Shown here piece by piece: positions 43,850-52,339 of a stretch of 64,000 bases of DNA (the stretch's first letter is position 1; each line of letters begins with the position of its first letter). The notes beneath the pieces are model-generated. The model was given only the letters and a program-made list of their open reading frames with translations, made no database searches and was not told the DNA's origin. Where the stretch lies: positions 310,745 through 374,744 of the forward strand of contig JAJPGV010000034.1 of the NCBI GenBank assembly GCA_021325635.1, read 5' to 3'. The position numbers and the translations under genes were made by a program. This DNA comes from Chloroflexota bacterium (GTDB taxonomy: Bacteria > Chloroflexota > JAJPGV01).

Positions 43850-44260
43850 TTGAAGTTGGCAACTCTTCTCCCGCAAAAGCCTGGCGCAGGCTCTGCCGGT
43901 GGGCGCGGCAGTCGGCCAATTGTCGCAGTCGGCCTTTTCTGCGCTCTCACACTGGTGGTTGTCAGCCCAACCTCGCCTGCGGCGATTGCGCAGCAAGCGA
44001 CCGCGAGGGTTCAGGGAGCCGTCTATTACGATGCCAACCACAATGGCCAGCGGGACCCGCAAGAGGTCTCCTTGGCTGGAGCAACCATTTTCGCGACACC
44101 ACTTCCAATACTCGGCACTGGTTCCCGAACAGTGGGGACGACGGCAGATGCCTCAGGGCATTACGTTTTTGAGTGTGCCGCCCGGCGATGTCGATACCTT
44201 GCGATGATCGTTGCACACGGTGGTCGAATGGTCTTGCGTTGTGGCGTCGACTTGCCCTGA
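43850..44260 (+). CDS. Secreted SdrD B-like domain protein, probably frameshifted
   Basis: A 136-residue frame beginning at TTG. It has a signal-peptide-like segment (IVAVGLFCALTLVVVSP) and then an SdrD_B/Cna_B-like repeat: GAVYYDANHNGQRDPQE, LAGATI and DASGHYVF. At the run of five T's (44166-44170) the family reading would switch to the next frame, which gives FLSVPPGDVDTLR and then a stop near 44207; the present frame instead runs on with no family likeness. So the gene is either frameshifted by mutation or carries a sequencing error. Such domains form calcium-binding stalks of surface proteins. Confidence 0.5.
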   Translation: MKLATLLPQKPGAGSAGGRGSRPIVAVGLFCALTLVVVSPTSPAAIAQQATARVQGAVYYDANHNGQRDPQEVSLAGATIFATPLPILGTGSRTVGTTADASGHYVFECAARRCRYLAMIVAHGGRMVLRCGVDLP

Positions 44261-44374
44261 CGCTAATCACCTGTCCACTAACTCGGCGGAAGCTCATACC
44301 GCTGCGACCGGGTTGCTGCTGCGGCCGTCGCCCAGGGGATTGAAGTGAGGCGGGCGTCGTCGCAGCAGCTTCTC

Positions 44375-44410
44375 CTCCCCAGGGTGCCGCCGTTGCGGCA
44401 CCCTGGGGAG
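44375..44410. terminator. Perfect 16-bp hairpin downstream of the pentapeptide-repeat gene
   Basis: CTCCCCAGGGTGCCGC (44375-44390) and GCGGCACCCTGGGGAG (44395-44410) pair exactly around the loop CGTT. It lies between the converging SdrD-like and pentapeptide genes, so it may terminate from both sides. No T run follows on either strand. Confidence 0.55.
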
Positions 44411-44472
44411 CGCAATTGTCTACGATGCTCCGCCTAGCGAGGAGCTCCAGCGGCCTCGCGGTCATCTTGAAA

Positions 44473-45879
44473 TCACTCGCCACCCTTTTTGCCACCCGGC
44501 AACCACCCGCTTACCTTGTCGCGCCACCGTATGGGCACGACAAGGCGCAACGACCCCAAAACTATCGCGCGTTCGATGAAAATGAGTCCGCCTTCCAGCG
44601 GCTTAGAGCTCAGAACATTCTTCACCGAGTTGACTAAGAGGCTCAGATACGTCTCCCGCTCTGCACCGGCCGCGCCGGGCTGGGTGAGATACATCACCCC
44701 TGGGAAGAGCAGCAGCAACAACGCTATCAAAAGTACGCCTCGCCTAAGACTCTCTCCGTAGCGGACTAGTCCATAGAGGGCCAGCCACCACCAGATCACG
44801 GACAAGTAGCGGCGAAGCTTTCGTCGAGCGCGTATCAGCGAGCGCCTCGCCTCCATTTCTCGCACTACAAATTGGCTCTGCTGTTCCCAATCTCTAGCCT
44901 TCTTGGAGACCTCTTGCAGCTTGTGATACATCTCTGGAATCTTGTTCAGGAGCTCAAGTTCCGCCAGCGAGAGGCGATCAAGCAGACGTGGGCTCCATAT
45001 ACCACCCCGAGGCTGTAGATGTCGATGAACGGCACGGATTGCCTTCTTCTCGTCCGCTACGAAGAATCCCGCTTCCACAACTTCACGCGATTTCGGCAAT
45101 GGTCGACGCCGTCGTAGAGCGGGCCACGTCACTTGGTCAAACCTTGCATCCTCGAGCTTTAGCGCCCCCTCAAGACAGACGTTCTCCATATCACATTTGA
45201 CGAATACGAGCTTCGACATATCTACCGCTTGCAAGTTGGTATCGGCGAACTCACACTCGTTGAAAGTCGTGTTCTCGTGAAACTCTGCCCCCACAAAGCT
45301 GGTCTCGTCGAGGAATCTCGTCTTCCGAAAGGCCGGACTATGCTCGAAAACTGCGACGGCGAAATCGGTCGTTCGCCTTGTGTCATAAGACTTTGAGAAT
45401 GAGGCGAACTCAAAATCAGAGATTCCAAATCCAGCCTGTCTGAAATCAGCGCCCGCCCGAAAAGTTGCGTTGGCAAATGAGACGTTTTGGAAATGCGTCC
45501 CGTGAAAAAGCGCGTGACCCTCAAACTTCGCGTTGCGGAAGATCATCGGGCCCTCGAACTGAGCGCCCGAAAACTTCACCTCGTGTGTAAACGTCGCCCC
45601 GGTGAAGTCACCCCCGAGTAATTTCATTCCGCTTAGAAGGCCGCCGGTGGCCAATGGCCACTCCGTGAACACCCAGTACTGACACTCCAGTGGTTTGCCC
45701 GATGCTATCTGTGCGTTCAGTTGTATGAGCAATGACGCCATATCCTTCCGTGGATCGCGCGAGTGCACAAGGCACTTGTGGTCGTTGACTCCCTCGGCGA
45801 CCTCTCCGGCGCAGAAGACTGTGCCCTCTGTTTCTTCAACATCACACCACTTGGTGGCGCTTGTGTCGGCCTGCTGCAT
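44473..45879 (-). CDS. Pentapeptide-repeat protein with zinc-site N-terminus and membrane C-terminus
   Basis: A 468-residue protein. Residues 12-39 hold Cys12, Cys23, Cys36 and His39, a possible zinc site (ending KCLVH). Residues about 85-250 are about 20 pentapeptide repeats of the A(D/N)LxF type (FTGATFTHEVKFSGAQF style) that build a beta-helix. A helical, coiled-coil region follows, then two or three hydrophobic helices near the C-terminus (GVLLIALLLLLFPGVMYL). Function unknown; such proteins often bind partner proteins or DNA gyrase. The ATG at 45879 starts at the conserved part and leaves a perfect palindrome upstream untranslated. The DNA is more AT-rich than the window average. Confidence 0.7.
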   Translation of the reverse strand: MQQADTSATKWCDVEETEGTVFCAGEVAEGVNDHKCLVHSRDPRKDMASLLIQLNAQIASGKPLECQYWVFTEWPLATGGLLSGMKLLGGDFTGATFTHEVKFSGAQFEGPMIFRNAKFEGHALFHGTHFQNVSFANATFRAGADFRQAGFGISDFEFASFSKSYDTRRTTDFAVAVFEHSPAFRKTRFLDETSFVGAEFHENTTFNECEFADTNLQAVDMSKLVFVKCDMENVCLEGALKLEDARFDQVTWPALRRRRPLPKSREVVEAGFFVADEKKAIRAVHRHLQPRGGIWSPRLLDRLSLAELELLNKIPEMYHKLQEVSKKARDWEQQSQFVVREMEARRSLIRARRKLRRYLSVIWWWLALYGLVRYGESLRRGVLLIALLLLLFPGVMYLTQPGAAGAERETYLSLLVNSVKNVLSSKPLEGGLIFIERAIVLGSLRLVVPIRWRDKVSGWLPGGKKGGE

Positions 45880-46343
45880 GCTCGTCACTCTAGCACCGAC
45901 TGCTTGCAATGGCGGGGTGGACGGTGAACCGTCCACCCCGGCAAACTGCAGGATTGAGCCAGCGAGTAACTCGGTCCGAATCTGCTGGCTTGGCGTGGCG
46001 AGGTGACCAAGTTCGCCACAGTATCTCCGGTGTGAGCTAACGCCTCTTCTAGCCGCCGAGGCCTCTGATCTCGCGGACGCAATTTGCGGCACCCTGTCGT
46101 GGCACTCCTCGATTAGCGGCCAAGTTGCGTTGGGATGAAGGCTTATCGACGCCGATCATACGAGCAAAGTGCACGGCCACTTGACGGCCAAATAGAACGG
46201 CAGCCAATTGGCTCAAGTCACAGTGGTGGTGGTGGTTCTTCTTCGTCTTCTCTTTTTTGTTGCAGTGGTTTGTGCACACGGCAATCTCGAGCACGTCCCC
46301 TCCTGTTAGATGGCACTGGATCAGCCTCGACGGTTAGTGGCGC
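45880..46343. other. 464-base stretch without a supported gene
   Basis: No good coding frame was found. It holds the palindrome at 45913-45940 and a pyrimidine-rich tract with TGGTGG repeats near 46220-46260. It is the upstream region of the pentapeptide-repeat gene. Confidence 0.5.
45913..45940. promoter_or_regulatory. Perfect 13-bp palindrome before the pentapeptide-repeat gene
   Basis: CGGGGTGGACGGT (45913-45925) and ACCGTCCACCCCG (45928-45940) are exact inverse complements around GA. It lies 34 bases before the chosen start and could be an operator or a leader hairpin. A two-base loop favours a protein-binding site on duplex DNA. Confidence 0.5.
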
Positions 46344-47294
46344 CTAGCAGCTTTGCCCCGAGGCTATTTGTCGACCGCTGAACGCCTTGTATAACGCATT
46401 CCGGCGCAGGAAAACCGAGTAGGAGGCGATTCTCATTAACAGCCAGGAGACACTCTCGAACTCCGCCTGACTGAAGGGTGTCACTCCTCGTCTCCGGCCG
46501 GAGCCCGGAAAATGATGTAACCGACCTCGGGCCCGAAGAATCATCTTTTGAATGCCCGCGGGATTTTGTTGGCAATGTTCTTCCTGAAGGTGCCCGAGGA
46601 GGTTTGCCTTGTGGCGTTCGTCCTGGCAACTCTGGTCGAAAGCCCATTCGGTGACGTGCGTTAGTTCAGGTGATGAAGCAAACGCCTTGAGCACTTCCTT
46701 CTCTGCCGACTTCCCCTGCGAATAGAAACCCTCTATCACAAAAAAGAAGTTGTAAAACGCTTGTATGTAGCGGAAGTTGCTGAATTCGTTCATCCCCTCG
46801 CGAAGAAAAGCCTTTGGCAAAGTCAGCTCCGGGAAGAAGCAGCCGTCCTCGATCGCCGTTCGGATTTCCTCTGGGCTGAGTGACACTTCGCGGGGAGGAT
46901 AGTCGCTCGCGAGGCCGACCTCCGGAACACTTACTAGCGAGCGTTCTTCGTCCGTCTCGGGAATGCGTTCCTCGGTTACTCGGTCCCAGCGAAGGCGCTG
47001 TAGGGCGCCCTGGGCAGCAAAGGAGAGCTCGGACTCAAGCGCCTGCAAGGCCTTCAGTAATTGCGCTTTGATCTTGGGATTGTGTTTTATTTCAACCCGT
47101 ACGTGATTACCAGCTGGTTCCGGCACGACCGATGCTGCAAACTCCGCTGGTACGACCCTGGCGCCAACGCGAACGTGGGTAAGCCACCCCTGTTCGTCTG
47201 TGTGGAGTTCATAGGAAAGCCCATCGGGGCCTACCAGTAGATAGGTGCCAATCTTTAGCTTGCCTTCGATGTCGGCTCTAAGTGCGTAACGCAT
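46344..47294 (-). CDS. Hypothetical protein, perhaps MauJ-like
   Basis: A 316-residue soluble protein. The central segment (NFRYIQAFYNFFFVIEGFYSQGK, quoted in part) recalls a group often labelled MauJ (methylamine utilisation), but I cannot confirm this and no mau gene is near. The N-terminal 100 residues are beta-rich and the second half is helical with a basic tail. It lies in the AT-richer accessory stretch. Confidence 0.55.
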   Translation of the reverse strand: MRYALRADIEGKLKIGTYLLVGPDGLSYELHTDEQGWLTHVRVGARVVPAEFAASVVPEPAGNHVRVEIKHNPKIKAQLLKALQALESELSFAAQGALQRLRWDRVTEERIPETDEERSLVSVPEVGLASDYPPREVSLSPEEIRTAIEDGCFFPELTLPKAFLREGMNEFSNFRYIQAFYNFFFVIEGFYSQGKSAEKEVLKAFASSPELTHVTEWAFDQSCQDERHKANLLGHLQEEHCQQNPAGIQKMILRARGRLHHFPGSGRRRGVTPFSQAEFESVSWLLMRIASYSVFLRRNALYKAFSGRQIASGQSC

Positions 47295-47472
47295 AGTTCT
47301 CCGCCCAATGATGGGGAGTTAGCTTCGGGTGGTGTGGGTTTGGCCTCTTATCAACTGCAATTGGGCTGCGAAACTGGGCGAGGCCGATAGGTGCAGCATC
47401 TGCCCAATGCCAGATCGCCGGCGCGTTTCGGTCCTGCCAATGGCGTTCGCCTCGGCGGTTTCCGTGTGCCGA

Positions 47473-48918
47473 TTAGGCATCCAGACGCTCGAGCCGTCGG
47501 GTCGATGGCCTGGCATGGCCTGCGGGAAAGGCTCTGGGCAAACGCTTCGTTGGCAAGGTCCACCCCGAGCCGGGCACACCCTGCTGACTCAATCCCAGGT
47601 CAGGCTCAGTCGAGAACATGACGGCGGCAAATTGAGGGAGGTCGTCAATCATGCGCAATAGCACGTGGTCAATAGATGGCGCCTGGCCCTGCGGAAACGG
47701 CGCGGACAGGATGCGCTCGGCCTGAAGCCTGGTGATTGCACCCGACGCGAGGCACTTTTCGGTCCACCGCCGGATGGCCGCGTCCGCCTGCGCGCCAGGA
47801 CTGATGGCCTCCAGGTCGTCGATGGGGTCGGAGAAGTGGATGGCGACAATGCCCGGCGGGTGAGCGGCCCACTTGCCGGCCATCTCGGCCAGCGAATCCA
47901 TCCAGGTCCTCCAGGGCTCGTGACTGCCATTGCACTTCATGCCGATCACGACCTGCTCCCGCCCGTCAGATCCGGCCACTCGAAGCGCTGGGAACATACT
48001 GCGCTCGACCGTTTTGGCGGCAACATCTGCGGCAGTCATCTGCCGGTCGGACAGCAGCTTGACCTGCACCGCATAGTGCCGGCCGCCAGCGGCGGACACC
48101 AAGGCGTACCCCTCGCCCGGCTGCTCAGAGCACCGCAGGACCTCGCCCTGCAGCAGCGCCACGTCAGCATCATCAGACAGCGTGCTGCCGGCGATGCACA
48201 CCTCGACGCGGCGACCGAGGGCATGGAGCGTCCGCGTCAGATCACAGGCCAGCCTGGTGAAGTGCTCCATGGAAACGACCCGGCCGGTACCCGGCAGCTT
48301 GACCTTGCACTCGACGGGAACGCGCTCCCCCTCACACGTCAGCACCATCTCCTGCGGACTGGAGTCGATGAGAAAGAAAGGCTCTGGCGTGAGGCCAAGG
48401 CGCTCGAAATGAGCCAGTGTCCTGGTTTCGTGGATCAACGCCCATGCGCCCTCCCGATTGCGTAGGCGCTTCGCCATCTGCCGGCGCGCATGGACCTCGG
48501 GTCGCTCCGAAAAGACGCGGCCGGCAACCGACTCCGTCGTGGCCAGATCCAGCGCGACCTGCAGAAAGCGCTGGGCTCCAGCCGGCGGCAAGCTGGGGTA
48601 ATCGCTCCGGGACTGCTGATATCGGCGAGCCGCCCATAACATCGCGACGACCGGGTTCGAATGCAGGGGACGGTCTAAGACCTTCACCTGCAGCACGGGG
48701 TCGGACTGTGTCCTGACCCAGGCCTCGAACCCGGACAGCTGCTGGTCGCACCACTCACTGCCAAGCATGTTCGTCACGTACTCTAGGAGCGCGTGTGTAC
48801 TGTTTGAACCAAACGAGAGCTTGCCTTCCTCCCGGGAGCGCTGGATTAGTACAGCTACCGTGGGGTCAGGCAGGGCCAAGGATGGACGACGGGCAGAATC
48901 TGCACGACGAGGTTCCAC
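47473..48918 (-). CDS. Hypothetical protein with nuclease-like E-D-ExK pattern
   Basis: A 481-residue soluble protein of no recognised family. Residues 164-205 hold Glu164 in a helix (WALIHETRTLAHF), Asp185 (FFLID) and Glu203-Cys-Lys205 (PVECKVK), which matches the order of a PD-(D/E)xK nuclease core. The rest is mixed alpha/beta, with an IHFSDPIDDL segment. It could be a restriction or repair-type nuclease or only resemble one. The 5' end overlaps the edge of the IS256 remnant, so the true start is uncertain (Met51 is another option). Confidence 0.55.
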   Translation of the reverse strand: MEPRRADSARRPSLALPDPTVAVLIQRSREEGKLSFGSNSTHALLEYVTNMLGSEWCDQQLSGFEAWVRTQSDPVLQVKVLDRPLHSNPVVAMLWAARRYQQSRSDYPSLPPAGAQRFLQVALDLATTESVAGRVFSERPEVHARRQMAKRLRNREGAWALIHETRTLAHFERLGLTPEPFFLIDSSPQEMVLTCEGERVPVECKVKLPGTGRVVSMEHFTRLACDLTRTLHALGRRVEVCIAGSTLSDDADVALLQGEVLRCSEQPGEGYALVSAAGGRHYAVQVKLLSDRQMTAADVAAKTVERSMFPALRVAGSDGREQVVIGMKCNGSHEPWRTWMDSLAEMAGKWAAHPPGIVAIHFSDPIDDLEAISPGAQADAAIRRWTEKCLASGAITRLQAERILSAPFPQGQAPSIDHVLLRMIDDLPQFAAVMFSTEPDLGLSQQGVPGSGWTLPTKRLPRAFPAGHARPSTRRLERLDA

Positions 48919-49887
48919 GATGCATAAAGCATGTCATCGCTCGGGTGCACGACAAAGGTCAGTTGCTGAGCGGGCGCTGGTTGCGGTGGTCCAGGAGGCG
49001 TACGTGCAGGGCGTCTCGACCAGGCGCGTCGACGACCTGGTGCAGGCGCTGGGGCTGCGCGGCATCAGCAAGAGCCAGGTCTCACGGCTCTGTGAAGAGT
49101 TGGACGCCCAAGTGGAGGGGTTCCGAGCCAGGCGTCTGGACGGACCGTACCCGTACGTCTGGCTCGACGCTTTCGCCAAGGTGCGTCAGGATGACTGGGT
49201 GGTGTCGCAGGCGATCGTCATCGCCATCGGCGTCAGAGCCGGCGAACGCGAGGTGCTCGGCTTGGACGTCGGTCCCAGCGAGGACGGTGCCTTCTGGCTG
49301 CAGTTCCTCCGAGGCCTGGTGAGTCGCGGGTTGAACGGCGTACAGCTCGTGATCAGCGATGCTCACGAGGACCTCAAAGGCGCCATCGCCGCGGTCCTGC
49401 AGGGCGCCAGCTGGCAGCGCTGCCGCGTCCACTTCGTGAGTAATGCGCTGGCCCTGGTGCCCAAGTCGGCCGCCCAGATGGCTGCCGCCACCATCCGAAC
49501 GGTGTTCGCCCAGCCCGATCCTATGAGTGCCCACGAGCAATGGCGACGCGTCGCCGACCCCTTCCGGGAGCGGTACCCACGGTTGGCGAGGCTGCTCGAC
49601 GACGCAGAGCCCGACGTCCTGGCTTATCTGGCGTTCCCCACTGACCACTGGCGCCAGATCTGGAGCAACAACCCGCTCGAGCGGCTGAATAGGGAGATCA
49701 AGCGCCGGACCGACGTGGTCGGCATCTTCCCCAACACCGATGCTGTCGTGCGGCTCGTCGGAGCTGTCCTGTCCGAGCAACACGACGGAGTGGCAAGTCA
49801 GCCGCCGCTACCTCAGTGCTGAGTCCCTGGCCAAGCTCTTCGAGCCCAAGGAGGTGATGCCACTGCCGCTGCCCATGGCGAGCTGAG
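48919..49887 (+). pseudogene. IS256-family transposase remnant
   Basis: A decayed mutator-type transposase. Homology begins at about 48965 (AERALVAVVQEAYVQGVSTR) and covers the DDE core: Asp in YVWLDAF, Asp in LVISDAHEDL and Glu in NNPLERLNREIKRR. About the first 100 residues of a normal IS256 transposase are missing. Near 49787 one extra G shifts the frame; the other frame then continues as EWQVSRRYLSAESLAKLF and onward to TGA at 49885-49887. Inverted terminal repeats were not found. The element therefore cannot transpose and marks the right end of the accessory stretch. Confidence 0.82.
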
Positions 49888-50098
49888 CGCGCGCCCGATG
49901 ATGGTGATGAACATCACCACCATGGGGCACAGTACGAGCAACCGCCCGACGCCTATTGCGCACTTCGCGGGACTCAGGCGGAGTGCTGCCCCGGTCGTTG
50001 GGTGGCAGCACGGTTCCGACCGGCCAATCCGCCCCTTCCCTTGGCTTTACGTTCCGTTTAGCGTCCGTTCACGCGGCGCTGCCGAGCAGGCGAGGATC

Positions 50099-51337
50099 AT
50101 GGAGCGGATGGACTTTGAGCTGACCACCGAGCAGCGGCACATCCGAGACGTGGCGCGGGCATTTGCCCAGGACGAGGTCGCGCCGGTTGCGCGACTCATG
50201 GACGAGGAGGGGGTGATTCCCGACCGGATCATCCGCCGCATGGCCGAGCTGGGCTTCCTGGGTGGGACAGTGCCCGTCGAATACGGAGGCTCCGGCCTCT
50301 CTCCGCTCGAAATGGCGCTGGTGTACGAGGAGCTGGGGCGGGCCTGCTCCTCGGTGCGGGGCTTCCTGGCCGTGCACCTGGGCCTGCACTCCATGGCCAT
50401 CGCCGGCTGGGGCAGTGAGGAACAGAAGCGCACGTACCTCCCCAAGCTGGCCCGCGCAGAGCTGCGCGGCTGCTATGCCCTCACCGAGCCGAACGCGGGC
50501 TCGGACGTCAGCAGCATGGAGGCGACCGCCCGGCGCGAGGGCGACAGCTACGTCCTGAACGGCGTCAAGCACTGGATCTCGAATGCCCTGCACGCCGACC
50601 TGGCGGTGGTGTTCGCCACCATCGATCGCGAGCTGAAGCACAAGGGCATTACCGCCTTCCTGGTGCCCACTTCCACCCCCGGCCTGCGGCGCCAGCCTAT
50701 GCCTGGCCGCCAGCTGGGGCACTGCGCCTCCGATCACGTGCGCATGACCTTCGAGGACTGCCGCGTCCCGCTGGGAAACCGGCTGGGCGCCGAGGGCGAC
50801 GGATTCAAGGTGGCCATGAGCGCGCTGGACCACGGCCGCCTGGGCGTGGCAGCCGGGGCCGTGGGGGTGGGGCAGGCCTGTGTAGACGAGTGTCTGACGT
50901 TTGCCCGGCAGAGGGTCCAGTTCGGCAAGCCCATCGGGGAGTTCGAGATGATCCAGCAGGCCATTGCCGACATGGCCACGGAAGTCGAAGCGGCCCGGCT
51001 GCTGGTCTACCGAGCGGCAGCCGGGCGGGCCCGCGGACAGCGCAATACGGCCGAGGTATCCATGGCCAAGCTGTTCGCCAGCGAGGTAGCGGCGCGCGCG
51101 GCCAACCAGGCCGTCCTCCTCCACGGCAGCTATGGCTACAGCAACGAGAGTCCCGTAGAACGCTACCTGCGCGACATCAAGGGCTATCAGATCTACGAGG
51201 GCACGTCACACATCCAGCGCATCGTCATCGCCCGCGCGGCCCTGAAAGGCGAGCTGCACCCAGCGCAGCCGGGGCAGCCACCCGCGCCCGAACCGGCTAC
51301 CGTCGCTGCCGCTGCCGGCTCACGGAATCACGACTGA
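50099..51337 (+). CDS. Acyl-CoA dehydrogenase
   Basis: A 412-residue FAD-dependent acyl-CoA dehydrogenase. It has the FAD-binding CYALTEPNAGSD motif, the W-I-S/T region (KHWISNALHA), RVQFGKPIGEF, and the catalytic Glu in IYEGTSHIQR. The ATG at 50099 (MERMDFELTTEQ) is the normal family start; the frame stays open upstream without likeness. It is the only plus-strand gene in the aromatic block and its end overlaps the end of had by 18 bases. It may serve the later beta-oxidation of ring-opened products such as 3-hydroxypimeloyl-CoA, or feed cyclohexane-type acids into the pathway (inference). Confidence 0.88.
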   Translation: MERMDFELTTEQRHIRDVARAFAQDEVAPVARLMDEEGVIPDRIIRRMAELGFLGGTVPVEYGGSGLSPLEMALVYEELGRACSSVRGFLAVHLGLHSMAIAGWGSEEQKRTYLPKLARAELRGCYALTEPNAGSDVSSMEATARREGDSYVLNGVKHWISNALHADLAVVFATIDRELKHKGITAFLVPTSTPGLRRQPMPGRQLGHCASDHVRMTFEDCRVPLGNRLGAEGDGFKVAMSALDHGRLGVAAGAVGVGQACVDECLTFARQRVQFGKPIGEFEMIQQAIADMATEVEAARLLVYRAAAGRARGQRNTAEVSMAKLFASEVAARAANQAVLLHGSYGYSNESPVERYLRDIKGYQIYEGTSHIQRIVIARAALKGELHPAQPGQPPAPEPATVAAAAGSRNHD

Positions 51338-52336
51338 GCGCAGCCCCTCGCCGCGGCGCAGCGCATCGAGACCGGCGTTGATGTCCCCCAGCGGATACTG
51401 GCCCGTCACCAGCAGGCGCAGCCGGCCCTCTCGAACCATGTCGATGACTCGGCGGTAGCCGTCGGGCGGACAGCCGAGCGTGCCAATGACCATCAGCTCG
51501 CGGTACATGATGCGCGAAGCGTTGAGCGCCAGGTCCTTGTCGCTGTAGCCGAGCAGGATCAACCGTCCGCCCGTACGCACGGAGCCGAACGCCTGGAGCT
51601 GCGCAGCCTGGTTGCCGATGGCCTCGATGGCCACGTCCACACCGCCGTCGGTCAGCTTGCGAATGGTGCGGGGATAGTCGGGATCGGTTCGCGCATTGAT
51701 CGTGCTGGCCGCGCCGCAGGTGCGCGCCCATTCCAGCCGCTCGTCGGACAAGTCGACGCCAATCACGTGCGCGCCCATCGCGGCCGCGATCTGCACGGCG
51801 TTGATGCCCACCCCACCACAACCCACCACCAGCACGATCTCTCCGGGCTGCACCCGAGCACGGTCGACGACCGCGTGGTACGGGGTCGTGAGCGCATCGG
51901 CGATGACACAGCCTTCGACGAGCGGGATCTCCGGCGGCAGCTTGAAGCACTGATCGGCCGGCGCCTTGACGTACTCGGCAAAGGCGCCGTCCACGTCGTT
52001 CCCGGGCATGCGGCTGTGGACGCAGATGTTGTGGCGTCCGCTCCAGCAGTAGCGGCAGGCGCCGCACCACAGCAGTGCGGGCATGAGCGCAGGATCGCCC
52101 TCAGCCAGGTTGGTCACCCCGGAGCCCACTTTGGCCACCACGCCTGCTGCTTCGTGACCCAGGATCAGCGGTGGCTTGTGGAACGTGGGAACCCCGTGGT
52201 CCAGGTAGTGCAGGTCGCTATGACACAGGCCGCAGGCGCTCACCTTCAGCAGCAGCTCGCCGGGACCTACTTCAGGAACGGGGACGTCTTCGAGTCGCAG
52301 CGGCTCCCCTGAGCCGTAGAACACTGCCGCTCGCAT
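51320..52336 (-). CDS. had: 6-hydroxycyclohex-1-ene-1-carbonyl-CoA dehydrogenase (probable)
   Basis: A 338-residue zinc-dependent alcohol dehydrogenase. Catalytic zinc ligands are the Cys of ACGLCHSD and the His of LGHEAAG; the structural zinc has four Cys (CGACRYC plus the later Cys of HNIC); NAD binds at VGCGGVG. Family alone would only say alcohol dehydrogenase; the pathway role comes from position directly behind oah and dch in a benzoyl-CoA reductase operon, as in Thauera and Azoarcus. It would oxidise the hydroxyl made by Dch to a ketone before ring opening. The gap to oah is three bases. Confidence 0.8.
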   Translation of the reverse strand: MRAAVFYGSGEPLRLEDVPVPEVGPGELLLKVSACGLCHSDLHYLDHGVPTFHKPPLILGHEAAGVVAKVGSGVTNLAEGDPALMPALLWCGACRYCWSGRHNICVHSRMPGNDVDGAFAEYVKAPADQCFKLPPEIPLVEGCVIADALTTPYHAVVDRARVQPGEIVLVVGCGGVGINAVQIAAAMGAHVIGVDLSDERLEWARTCGAASTINARTDPDYPRTIRKLTDGGVDVAIEAIGNQAAQLQAFGSVRTGGRLILLGYSDKDLALNASRIMYRELMVIGTLGCPPDGYRRVIDMVREGRLRLLVTGQYPLGDINAGLDALRRGEGLRSVVIP

Positions 52337-52339
52337 GGA

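Noticed and set aside
46049-46294. Short minus-strand frame with several His before the pentapeptide-repeat gene
   Set aside because: Simple repeats (GTGGTGG) explain the His run; no ribosome site or family likeness was seen.
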